A stretch of DNA of 39,274 nt, taken from assembly GCA_001799365.1 (NCBI GenBank), contig MGTI01000074.1, forward strand, positions 1 to 39,274, in the 5' to 3' direction. Positions 23,821 through 30,753 of this stretch are shown here, piece by piece (position 1 is the stretch's first letter; the number at the start of each line of letters is the position of its first letter). Both the position numbers and the translations under genes were made by a program. The notes below the pieces were generated by a model. It searched no databases and was not told the origin of the DNA. It saw only the letters and a program-made list of their open reading frames with translations. This DNA comes from Desulfobacterales bacterium GWB2_56_26. GTDB lineage: Bacteria; Desulfobacterota; Desulfobulbia; Desulfobulbales; Desulfocapsaceae.

Positions 23821-24066
23821 TTTGTTATTTAACCAGTTGATCTTTATTATTTAATTTAATAGTTCTTCATTTCTTGGAACAATTTTTCGAACCAATGGAA
23901 AAGCGGCAGAGACAGAATATCAAACGATCAATATCTGCCTTCCGATTTTCCCTTTGCGAGGAACCGTTTGCAAATCTAGCGATAGCTCGCATTTCCAATC
24001 GAAATACGAGCTATCTACTTAAATTTCACTAGTCCAATTATTTAATTACAGATTGCTCTCTACTCA
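23821..24066 (-). other. Spacer between flp and cpaA
   Basis: An AT-rich spacer of 246 bases with no gene. Its only clear structure is the hairpin at 23981-24015, listed separately. A second promoter for the rest of the operon may lie here, but I could not identify one. Confidence 0.5.
23981..24015 (-). promoter_or_regulatory. 15-bp stem-loop between flp and cpaA
   Basis: GATAGCTCGCATTTC (23981-23995), 5-base loop, GAAATACGAGCTATC (24001-24015): 15 pairs with one mismatch that is tolerated as G-U on one strand. There is no U-run on the minus strand, so it is more likely an mRNA-stabilising or processing element that raises flp pilin over the downstream genes than a full terminator. Confidence 0.6.
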
Positions 24067-24249
24067 TCAATTAGCAGCAGCAAGCCTGGCAACTACCGTA
24101 TTAAACGTAGTGTTGAGTTCGGTTCCTACTGCAGTAACAGCAACAACAATAGCTACACCAATAAGAGCAGCAATAAGCCCATACTCAATAGCCGTTACGC
24201 CATCTTCTTCCCGCAGAAAATTTCTCATCTTGGTCATAAAACTTTTCAT
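24067..24249 (-). CDS. flp: Flp-type major pilin
   Basis: A 60-residue prepilin with AAAGGAG well placed before the ATG. A short basic leader (MKSFMTKMRNFLREEDG) ends in the prepilin peptidase site. The mature protein starts VTAIEYGLIAALIGVAIV, with the G-x-x-x-x-E-Y motif that defines Flp pilins. The remainder (GTELNTTFNTVVARLAAAN) is short, as usual. Only one flp copy is seen in the locus. It is the structural subunit of the Tad pilus. Confidence 0.93.
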   Translation of the reverse strand: MKSFMTKMRNFLREEDGVTAIEYGLIAALIGVAIVVAVTAVGTELNTTFNTVVARLAAAN

Positions 24250-24418
24250 GTTGTATCTCCTTTTTGGAATGTGTTTGTATTTATCCTAACCAGAAATATT
24301 CCGATTAGGGGTTTGAAAACCGGTGTCGAGTCAAATCGAGAAGGCGATTCGACGATGCTGCACTTTGCTCGATACCGAATGTTGCTTTTGATAAGGCAAT
24401 TCTGGCTGCCTGTAATCG

Positions 24419-25750
24419 CTAGCTACATCCCGCCTGGTTTTCCGTCGCCGTGAAATACAGCAGCGCTGATCTGTCCAGATCTTCTTTTGTCATCCGTGAT
24501 GTCCGTTTTTCGTAAATGGCGATATTCACCAGTTGCTGAAGGATGTCCCTGGGGTGGCAGCCGCGCATCGGTCTGATGTCGCGATAGTATTTCTCCAGCA
24601 AATACTCGACGCACTCGGCGTCATACGGCACCCCCATCTGTTTCGCCGCCCCCACAAAAATCCTGACAAACTGCTCTTCGCTCGGATCTTCCATATGGAT
24701 CTTGTAAGGTATCCTCCGCAAAAACGCCTCGTCGAGGACCCAGGCAGGGTCGATGTTCGAGCAGAAGACCAAGAGAGCATTGAAAGGCACCTGGATCTTA
24801 TTGCCGCTCGGCAGGGTCAAATAGTCGATGCGTTTTTCCAGCGGCAGGATCCACCGGTTGAGCAGCTTTTCCGGGCCGATGCGCTGGCGGCCGAAGTCGT
24901 CGATGACGAAGATGCCGCTGTTGCCTTTCAGCTGCAGCGAGGCCTCGCAGATTTTGGTCTGGGCGTTGTAGCCGATTTCAAGGGATTCGAGATCCATTTC
25001 GCCGGCGACCACCACTGCCGGGCGTTCGATCTTGATCCACCGGCGGTCGCTGTTGTTATCCTGCGGATCGAGGCCGGTCGGCGCCGGCGTGTGGCATTGC
25101 GGGTCGTAGAGCTGAATGAGCTGTCCCTCGACGATCAGGGTCTTTGGGATATAGACCGTCTCGGCAAAACATTTGCTGACCCGGATTGCCACCTCGGTCT
25201 TGCCGTTGCCGGGCGAGCCGTAGAGGAAGATTCCCCGCGCCGAATTGACGGCCGGGCCCAGACGCTCGAAAAAGTCGTCGGGCAGGGTCAGGCCAGCCAT
25301 GGCATGTTCCAATTCCAGCCGGCCGGGATGTTCGTTGGTGATCGATTGTTTTTCGATGCTGGTCAGGTAATCGGCAAATGGCACGGGGGCGGTGCCGACG
25401 TAGTTCGATTGCTCCCGTGCCAGCAGGGCTTTTTGTCTGCCCTGTTGGGTCAGGACATAGTAGAAATCGTTGATCCCTGCAGTATTTTGATAGGCAAGAA
25501 TCAGCCGCTGTTTCATCACTTTCAGCAGGTTGTCGATGACCTTCACCGGCAGACCGATACTCCTGGCAATCTCCTGGCCGGACAGCGAGCCGTGGGCCAG
25601 GAGGACCTTGCAGATCAGGTCTTCAAGGAAGATCTCGTGCAGGCCGGTCTGTTCGAGCGTCTCTGGACGCTTCGGAAAGAACCTGGCGTCGTTCTCAAAA
25701 TCGTCTTTGGCGGCCGTCGCGGTCAGTATCTGGTTGAGAGTGCGTGTCAT
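24419..25750 (-). CDS. AAA+ ATPase with winged-helix-like N-terminus, Tad-associated
   Basis: A 443-residue protein. Residues 45-105 resemble a winged helix (SLSGQEIARSIGLPVKVIDNLL, ILAYQN..FYYVLTQQGRQKA). The AAA+ domain has Walker A GSPGNGKT (178-185), Walker B IFVIDD (280-285), a sensor/arginine-finger-like stretch LDEAFLRRIPYKI and a helical lid (RPMRGCHPRDILQQLVNIA). There is no obvious ribosome-binding site before the ATG. It lies 170 bases upstream of flp, same strand, and similar chaperone-like ATPases are found beside Flp pilus genes in related bacteria as far as I recall. A role as remodelling ATPase or regulator of pilus biogenesis is inferred. A truncated paralog is at 9023-9382. 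Confidence 0.78.
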   Translation of the reverse strand: MTRTLNQILTATAAKDDFENDARFFPKRPETLEQTGLHEIFLEDLICKVLLAHGSLSGQEIARSIGLPVKVIDNLLKVMKQRLILAYQNTAGINDFYYVLTQQGRQKALLAREQSNYVGTAPVPFADYLTSIEKQSITNEHPGRLELEHAMAGLTLPDDFFERLGPAVNSARGIFLYGSPGNGKTEVAIRVSKCFAETVYIPKTLIVEGQLIQLYDPQCHTPAPTGLDPQDNNSDRRWIKIERPAVVVAGEMDLESLEIGYNAQTKICEASLQLKGNSGIFVIDDFGRQRIGPEKLLNRWILPLEKRIDYLTLPSGNKIQVPFNALLVFCSNIDPAWVLDEAFLRRIPYKIHMEDPSEEQFVRIFVGAAKQMGVPYDAECVEYLLEKYYRDIRPMRGCHPRDILQQLVNIAIYEKRTSRMTKEDLDRSALLYFTATENQAGCS

Positions 25751-25842
25751 AGGTTTTATTGCATCTGGTAGTGTGTCAGGCGTATTCTCTGTATACTCGT
25801 AAATTCTTAGGGTTGATTGATGCCTAGCAATAATTAATGGCT

Positions 25843-25871
25843 AACATATCAGTACTCCATCTAACCGTCAA
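25843..25871 (-). promoter_or_regulatory. Promoter of the ATPase gene and probably the Tad operon
   Basis: Minus strand TTGACG (forward 25866-25871), 17-base spacer, TATGTT (25843-25848). The two hexamers and spacing are unchanged in the duplicated copy at 9471-9499, while flanking bases have drifted. The leader to the ATG is about 90 bases and starts with a conserved TATTGCTAGGC stretch. Confidence 0.6.
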
Positions 25872-26179
25872 CTGGTGTAAATACCCAAATTGAGCTAGGT
25901 AACATTACTAGCACAGAGATAATACTAATTAAAATCAAATTGTTAGAAATAATTTGGAAGAATTAATTAAATTGAGTATGGTTAGGCAGTGCAATTTCCT
26001 ATGAAGTCAGATTATTTCGTTTGTAACGAGAGAATGATATTTTTTCTCAAAAGTTGGTTTTCTTTTTTGTATTATGATTTACTTAATATCAGAAGAATCA
26101 CGAGGTTCTGGATGCGGGGTGCCTGTCACTGCAGCCAGTCGGTGTTCAAGGCATTAATACGAAAGCATGTCCAGGAGAT
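25872..26179. other. AT-rich intergenic region between Tad and type I secretion loci
   Basis: Divergent-gene spacer, strongly AT-rich compared with its neighbours. Similarity to 9499-9541 ends at about 25913. It must hold the promoter of the exporter gene at 26180, but no pair of hexamers stands out. A 64-codon frame at 25989-26183 has no ribosome-binding site and no family resemblance and is not annotated. Confidence 0.5.
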
Positions 26180-28354
26180 ATGAAAGCCAAGATAGCTCTT
26201 CCCAAGACACCTAGCACCTGGCGGCTCAGTCACGACAGCGATGTCATTGACGATCCCTTGTCCGACTGCCTGGTCATCCTGGCCAAACTGTACGGCCGGC
26301 AGGTTTCACGCACGACACTTCGAGCGGGGCTACCGTTAACCGACGACCGGCTGACGGTAAAGGTCTCGGCCAGGGCGGCGCAGCGGGCGGGGCTTGCTTC
26401 CCGCGTTCTCCGGCGGCCGCTGGCAAAAATGACCAATCTGGAGCTGCCGTGTATTCTGCTCTTGAAAGAAAACATGGCGGTGGTGCTGATTCGCATCGAC
26501 GCCAAGGGGAAAACGGCAACCATGCTGCGCCCCGAATCGGGCGGCGGAGAGAATACTGTTCCCCTGGACGAGCTCGCCGCGCGGTATGTAGGCTACGCCC
26601 TCTTCGCCTCCCCCGAATTCCAGCCGGAAAAGCAGAGCGTTGCCGAAATGTCCGGAACGCGGCGCCACTGGTTTTGGTCGACGCTGCTGTCTTCCTGGAG
26701 GATATACCGGGACGTCCTGCTGGCTTCGTTTCTCATCAATGTGTTTGGGCTTACGACTCCCTTTTTCATACTGAATGTTTACGACAGAGTAATACCGAAT
26801 AGTGCCTTCGAGACCCTCTGGGTGCTGGCGATCGGCATTGGTGTCATCTATCTTTTCTCGACCATCATGCGCGGTCTGCGCGGTTACTTTATCGATGAGG
26901 CCGGCAAGAAGGCTAGCCTGGAAGTCTCATCGATAATCTTTGAAAAGGTGCTGGGGTTGAAGATGGCCTCACGCCCCGAATCCATCGGCTCATTCGCCAA
27001 CAAGATTCAGCAGTTTGACAACATCCGCGATTTTATTACCTCGCTGTCGATCACGGGTCTGGTCGACCTGCCGTTTGTCGTGCTGGGCCTCATTGCCATC
27101 TGGTACCTCTCGGGCGCAACGGTGGTCATCCATATCTCATCCATTGTCATCCTGCTGGTCTATTCCCTGTTCATCCAGGTGCCGCTACGCAAGTCGGTGG
27201 AACAGACCTATCACGCCTCTGCCAGGAAAAATGCCGTCCTGGTCGAAGGGTTGAATGGCCTGGAAACCCTGAAGATGCTGGGCGCGGAGAGCAAGGTGCA
27301 GAGCTCGTGGGAAGAGGCGGTTGCCCATATTTCCACCTGGAGCGCACGGTCCCGGTTTCTCTCGACTTCGGTCAACCACCTCGCCAATTTTGTCCAATCG
27401 ATTACCGTGGTGGCCGTCATTATTGCCGGGGTCTACGTCATCTCCAAGGGTGAGATGTCCCAGGGCGGCCTGATCGCCATCGTCATGCTCACCCGGCAGG
27501 TCATCGCCCCCATGGCCCAGGTGGTGGGTCTCGCTACCCGCTATCATCAGGCCCGCACGGCGATGGAGACCCTGAACCAGGTTATGGCCATGCCGGTCGA
27601 GCGGCCTGCCAACAAGACCTTTCTGCACCGGGTGGGGCTGAAAGGGGAGATCGAATTCAAGGATATGTGCTTTACGTACCCTGACCAGAGTTTCATGGCC
27701 TTGAAGGACATTTCGCTGAAGATCGCTCCGGGTGAGAAGGTGGGCATCATCGGGGCGATCGGCTCCGGCAAGACGACCTTCGGCAAAATGATGCTGGGGC
27801 TGTATGAGCCCGACAGCGGCATGGTGGCCATCGACGGCACCGATATCCGGCAGATCGACCCGTCTGAGCTGCGGCGCTTCATCGGTTGCGTACCGCAGGA
27901 TGTGACGCTCTTTCGGGGCAGCGTCCGGGACAATATCGTGCTCGGCTGCGATGTGGCGCGGGACGCCGATATCCTGCGGGCGGCCGAGATGAGCGGCCTG
28001 ATGAATATCATCAAGCATCATCCACTGGGCTTCGACATGCCGGTGGGCGAACAGGGCCGGCTGATGTCCGGCGGCCAGCGGCAGGTCGTGGCGATGGCAA
28101 GAGCCCTGCTGCTCGATCCGCCGGTGATGATTCTCGACGAACCGAGCAGTTCCATGGACGGCAAGACCGAATCGAATCTGCGCAGCAACTTAAGCCATAT
28201 CATGCAGGGTAAAACCCTGGTGATCATCACCCACCGGGCGTCGCTGCTCGCCATGGTCGACAGGATCATCGTCCTCGATCGGGGCAGCGTCCGGGCGGAC
28301 GGGCCTAAGAAGGAGATCCTGGAAGCGCTGAAGAACGGTCAGATCAATATTTGA
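26180..28354 (+). CDS. lapB: Type I secretion ABC transporter, LapB-like
   Basis: A 724-residue permease/ATPase fusion with AGGAG four bases before the ATG. Residues 25-145 form a C39-like domain (DPLSDCLVILAKLYG) with no convincing catalytic triad, so it is probably a docking domain as in RTX exporters. Six helices follow (about 165-440; TTPFFILNVYDRVIPN is a LapB/LssB block). The ATPase domain has Walker A GAIGSGKTT near 524, the signature LMSGGQRQ near 628 and Walker B VMILDEPSS near 649. It exports large RTX adhesins in one step with an adaptor and a TolC-type pore. The adaptor follows at 28482; no TolC gene is in the window. The clear substrates are the adhesins at 30754-39274. Confidence 0.92.
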   Translation: MKAKIALPKTPSTWRLSHDSDVIDDPLSDCLVILAKLYGRQVSRTTLRAGLPLTDDRLTVKVSARAAQRAGLASRVLRRPLAKMTNLELPCILLLKENMAVVLIRIDAKGKTATMLRPESGGGENTVPLDELAARYVGYALFASPEFQPEKQSVAEMSGTRRHWFWSTLLSSWRIYRDVLLASFLINVFGLTTPFFILNVYDRVIPNSAFETLWVLAIGIGVIYLFSTIMRGLRGYFIDEAGKKASLEVSSIIFEKVLGLKMASRPESIGSFANKIQQFDNIRDFITSLSITGLVDLPFVVLGLIAIWYLSGATVVIHISSIVILLVYSLFIQVPLRKSVEQTYHASARKNAVLVEGLNGLETLKMLGAESKVQSSWEEAVAHISTWSARSRFLSTSVNHLANFVQSITVVAVIIAGVYVISKGEMSQGGLIAIVMLTRQVIAPMAQVVGLATRYHQARTAMETLNQVMAMPVERPANKTFLHRVGLKGEIEFKDMCFTYPDQSFMALKDISLKIAPGEKVGIIGAIGSGKTTFGKMMLGLYEPDSGMVAIDGTDIRQIDPSELRRFIGCVPQDVTLFRGSVRDNIVLGCDVARDADILRAAEMSGLMNIIKHHPLGFDMPVGEQGRLMSGGQRQVVAMARALLLDPPVMILDEPSSSMDGKTESNLRSNLSHIMQGKTLVIITHRASLLAMVDRIIVLDRGSVRADGPKKEILEALKNGQINI

Positions 28355-28376
28355 CTTTTAAAATGACGTCTTCCAG

Positions 28377-28432
28377 GTAGGGTGCGCCGTGCGCACCATC
28401 TGGTGTTCCTTGGTGCGCACGGCGCACCCTAC
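28377..28432. repeat. Palindromic repeat element, copy 2
   Basis: Perfect 21-base arms (28377-28397, 28412-28432) around a 14-base spacer; core GCGCCGTGCGCACC identical to copy 1 at 1828-1881. It sits in the 127-base gap between exporter and adaptor genes, where its hairpin could tune relative expression. Confidence 0.85.
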
Positions 28433-28481
28433 GAAAAACAAATATCATCTTGAATGTAAGGTGGAATTACGCGTCTGAGGG

Positions 28482-29876
28482 ATGAACGTGCCGAACAACG
28501 AAACCGACAAACCGGTTGCAGCAGGGAGCGCAGACCGTCATCTGACCCAGCTGCACAATTCCCGCTATAAGGCGGAGCTGGATCAGGTGGCCGATATCCG
28601 GACGACAATCCTGGTGCAGTCGCCGCGGGGCGGACAGCTGATTGTCTGGATGACCCTGGTGCTCACGTTTTTGCTGATATACTGGATGTATGTCTCGCAA
28701 ATCGAAGAAATTACCCGTGGCACCGGCAAGGTGATCCCTTCCAGCCAGTTGCAGGTGGTGCAGAACCTGGAGGGGGGCATCCTCGCCGAAACTCTTGTTC
28801 GCGAGGGGGAAATCGTCACCAAGGGGCAGCTGTTGATGCGGCTCGACGAGACGCGTTTTTCCGCACCGTATCAGGAATCGCGGCTGAAATACCTGTCGCT
28901 GCTGGCGAAGGCGGCCCGGCTTCGGGCGGAAACCGAAGGGGGCGCGATGCAGGTGCCGGATGAAGTCGTTAAAGAACGTCCTGAGATCGCCGCCCGCGAG
29001 CAGCAGCTGTTTGTCGCGCGAAAGAACAAGTTGATCACGACCATCGCCATCCTGGAAGAGCAGGAGATTCAGCGCAAGCAGGAACTGGCCGAACTGGAAG
29101 ATAAGCTGCGGGAATTAGACCGGACCTACAAGCTCTTGAAAAAAGAAATAGACATGACCAAACCGCTGGTCGCTCAAGGTGCCGTTTCCGAGGTGGAGAT
29201 CCTGCGGCTCGATCGCGAGGCTTCCGCCATGCAGGGCGAGATGTCGGGTATCAGGCAGTCGATCCCCCGAACGAAATCGAAGATTACCGAAGCGCGCAAG
29301 GTCATCGACGAGGAGAGGATGACCTTCGCCAATACGGCCAAGAAGGAACTCAACGAGGTACAGGTCGAGTTGGAAGGACTATCGGCTTCGGCAACCGCAC
29401 TCGCCGACCGTCTCGACCGGACCTCGGTACGTTCGCCGGTGCACGGCACGGTCAAGCAGATCCTGGTCAATACTGTCGGCGGGGTCGTCCAACCCGGCAT
29501 GGATTTGATCGCCATCGTGCCGCTGGAGGATTCCCTGCTGGTGGAGACGCAGATCAAGCCATCCGACATTGCCTTCCTGCGACCCATGCAGCACGCCATC
29601 GTCAAGTTTACCGCCTACGATTTCACCATCTACGGCGGGCTGGAAGCGGAACTGGAACTGATCAGCGCCGATTCCATGACCGATGAAAAAGGCGATAGCT
29701 ATTATCTGGTGCGGGTCCGTACCAGAAAGAACTATCTGGAGAGCAGGAACGGTCATCTGCCGATCATTCCCGGCATGGTGGCGACGGTCGATATCATCAC
29801 GGGGAAAAAGACCATCCTGTCGTACTTGCTCAAGCCTGTTCTGCGGGCCAGGGAAATGGCCCTGCGGGAAAGATAA
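28482..29876 (+). CDS. lapC: Type I secretion adaptor (HlyD family), LapC-like
   Basis: A 464-residue membrane fusion protein. A short cytoplasmic N-terminus is followed by one transmembrane helix at about residues 53-68 (LIVWMTLVLTFLLIYW), the lipoyl-like half (EGGILAETLVREGEIVTKGQLLMRLD), a long coiled coil (about 160-290) and the second lipoyl half with the beta-barrel (TSVRSPVHGTVKQILVNTVGGVV, PSDIAFLRPMQHAIVKF). The end PGMVATVDIITGKKTILSYLLKPVL is typical of HlyD-type adaptors. It bridges the exporter to an outer-membrane pore. The start is the first ATG after the palindromic element, with a weak GAGGG site. Confidence 0.92.
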   Translation: MNVPNNETDKPVAAGSADRHLTQLHNSRYKAELDQVADIRTTILVQSPRGGQLIVWMTLVLTFLLIYWMYVSQIEEITRGTGKVIPSSQLQVVQNLEGGILAETLVREGEIVTKGQLLMRLDETRFSAPYQESRLKYLSLLAKAARLRAETEGGAMQVPDEVVKERPEIAAREQQLFVARKNKLITTIAILEEQEIQRKQELAELEDKLRELDRTYKLLKKEIDMTKPLVAQGAVSEVEILRLDREASAMQGEMSGIRQSIPRTKSKITEARKVIDEERMTFANTAKKELNEVQVELEGLSASATALADRLDRTSVRSPVHGTVKQILVNTVGGVVQPGMDLIAIVPLEDSLLVETQIKPSDIAFLRPMQHAIVKFTAYDFTIYGGLEAELELISADSMTDEKGDSYYLVRVRTRKNYLESRNGHLPIIPGMVATVDIITGKKTILSYLLKPVLRAREMALRER

Positions 29877-29936
29877 GGGCACAGGGATAAAAGGCAGCCA
29901 CTGACTACGAGTCCTCGCATCGGCAGAGGTAAAAAT

Positions 29937-30566
29937 ATGGCAATAATGCTTTGCAGCAGAAACGAGACGATACGCAACAAATGGCTGACCACCCTGAAAG
30001 GACAATGGCAGGTTCATGAAGCGTCATCCGCCAGGGAACTCTTTGTTTTGCTGAGAAATCATCCGATCAAGACTATCCTGCTGCATCGCGGCTCGATCGA
30101 GGAGAGCGAGCTTCGGGAAGTCTGCGGCCGGCATGGCAACTGCAAAGTTTTTGTACTCTCCGACCGGCCGAGCGACAACGAGGGGGTGCTCTGCCTGCGT
30201 CTGGGGTGTGTCGGCTACGCCAATACCTATATCGCTCCGTTGCGCCTGCGGGCTGCTGTCGAGGCGGTCGAATCTGGCCTGATCTGGGTGGGCAGCTCGC
30301 TGATGAATTACCTGATCAAGGGACTGACGGCCGGTGCCGCGCCTGAGACCGAGTCTGCGGACCCGCCGGACAACCCTTTGCTGGCCGGACTGTCCAACCG
30401 CGAGCTGCAAATCGCCAAACTCATTGCCGAAGGGCTGCCGAATGGCGAGATTGCGGCGCAGCTGGATATCACCGAACGGACCGTCAAGGCCCATCTCAGC
30501 TCCATCTATGCCAAGACGCAGACGAAAGGGAGATTGAGTCTGGCGCTGTTGATGAAGAAGGGTTGA
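29937..30566 (+). CDS. LuxR-type regulator with degenerate receiver domain
   Basis: A 209-residue protein with AGAGGT before the ATG. Residues 1-125 have the length and pattern of a response-regulator receiver, but the key acidic residues are missing. The first strand reads IMLCSRNE, where a DD pair is expected, and the phosphorylation site is replaced by His (TILLHRG, near residue 50). It therefore cannot be phosphorylated in the usual way. Residues about 148-205 are a LuxR/GerE helix-turn-helix (LSNRELQIAKLIAEGLPNGEIAAQLDITERTVKAHLSSIYAK). It follows the secretion genes on the same strand and faces the adhesin genes, whose expression it probably controls. Pairing of such regulators with giant adhesin loci supports this. 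Confidence 0.82.
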   Translation: MAIMLCSRNETIRNKWLTTLKGQWQVHEASSARELFVLLRNHPIKTILLHRGSIEESELREVCGRHGNCKVFVLSDRPSDNEGVLCLRLGCVGYANTYIAPLRLRAAVEAVESGLIWVGSSLMNYLIKGLTAGAAPETESADPPDNPLLAGLSNRELQIAKLIAEGLPNGEIAAQLDITERTVKAHLSSIYAKTQTKGRLSLALLMKKG

Positions 30567-30657
30567 GTGAAAACCATAACCACCGGGCATTCTACCCCGG
30601 GGTTTCAGTTCAAACGTTAGAGGCGATCCGCGATTCATTATATGCACCAATATGCAA

Positions 30658-30684
30658 CATGGGCGATCACCCGGATCGCCCATG
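30658..30684. terminator. Hairpin between luxR-type gene and adhesin
   Basis: A perfect 11-base stem (CATGGGCGATC / GATCGCCCATG) with a 5-base loop. It has no clear U-run, only an A-rich stretch after it. Together with the next hairpin it separates two converging transcription units. Confidence 0.5.
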
Positions 30685-30717
30685 CGAGAAAAAGGATTAT
30701 TTGATGTGGATCTGCTT

Positions 30718-30747
30718 CAGGTCCCCCGACAGAAACCGGGGGACCTG
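30718..30747 (-). terminator. Hairpin directly after the giant adhesin gene
   Basis: A perfect 11-base stem (CAGGTCCCCCG / CGGGGGACCTG) with an 8-base loop, seven bases past the adhesin stop. Very stable but without a U-run; likely a transcription end or 3' protection structure serving both converging units. Confidence 0.6.
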
Positions 30748-30753
30748 AAGGAA

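Noticed and set aside
24533-25771. 412-codon plus-strand frame opposite the ATPase gene
   Set aside because: Antisense shadow; the minus strand has Walker motifs and a paralog in the same frame at 9023.
25989-26183. 64-codon frame before the exporter gene
   Set aside because: No ribosome-binding site, AT-rich intergenic context, unusual composition and overlap with the exporter start.
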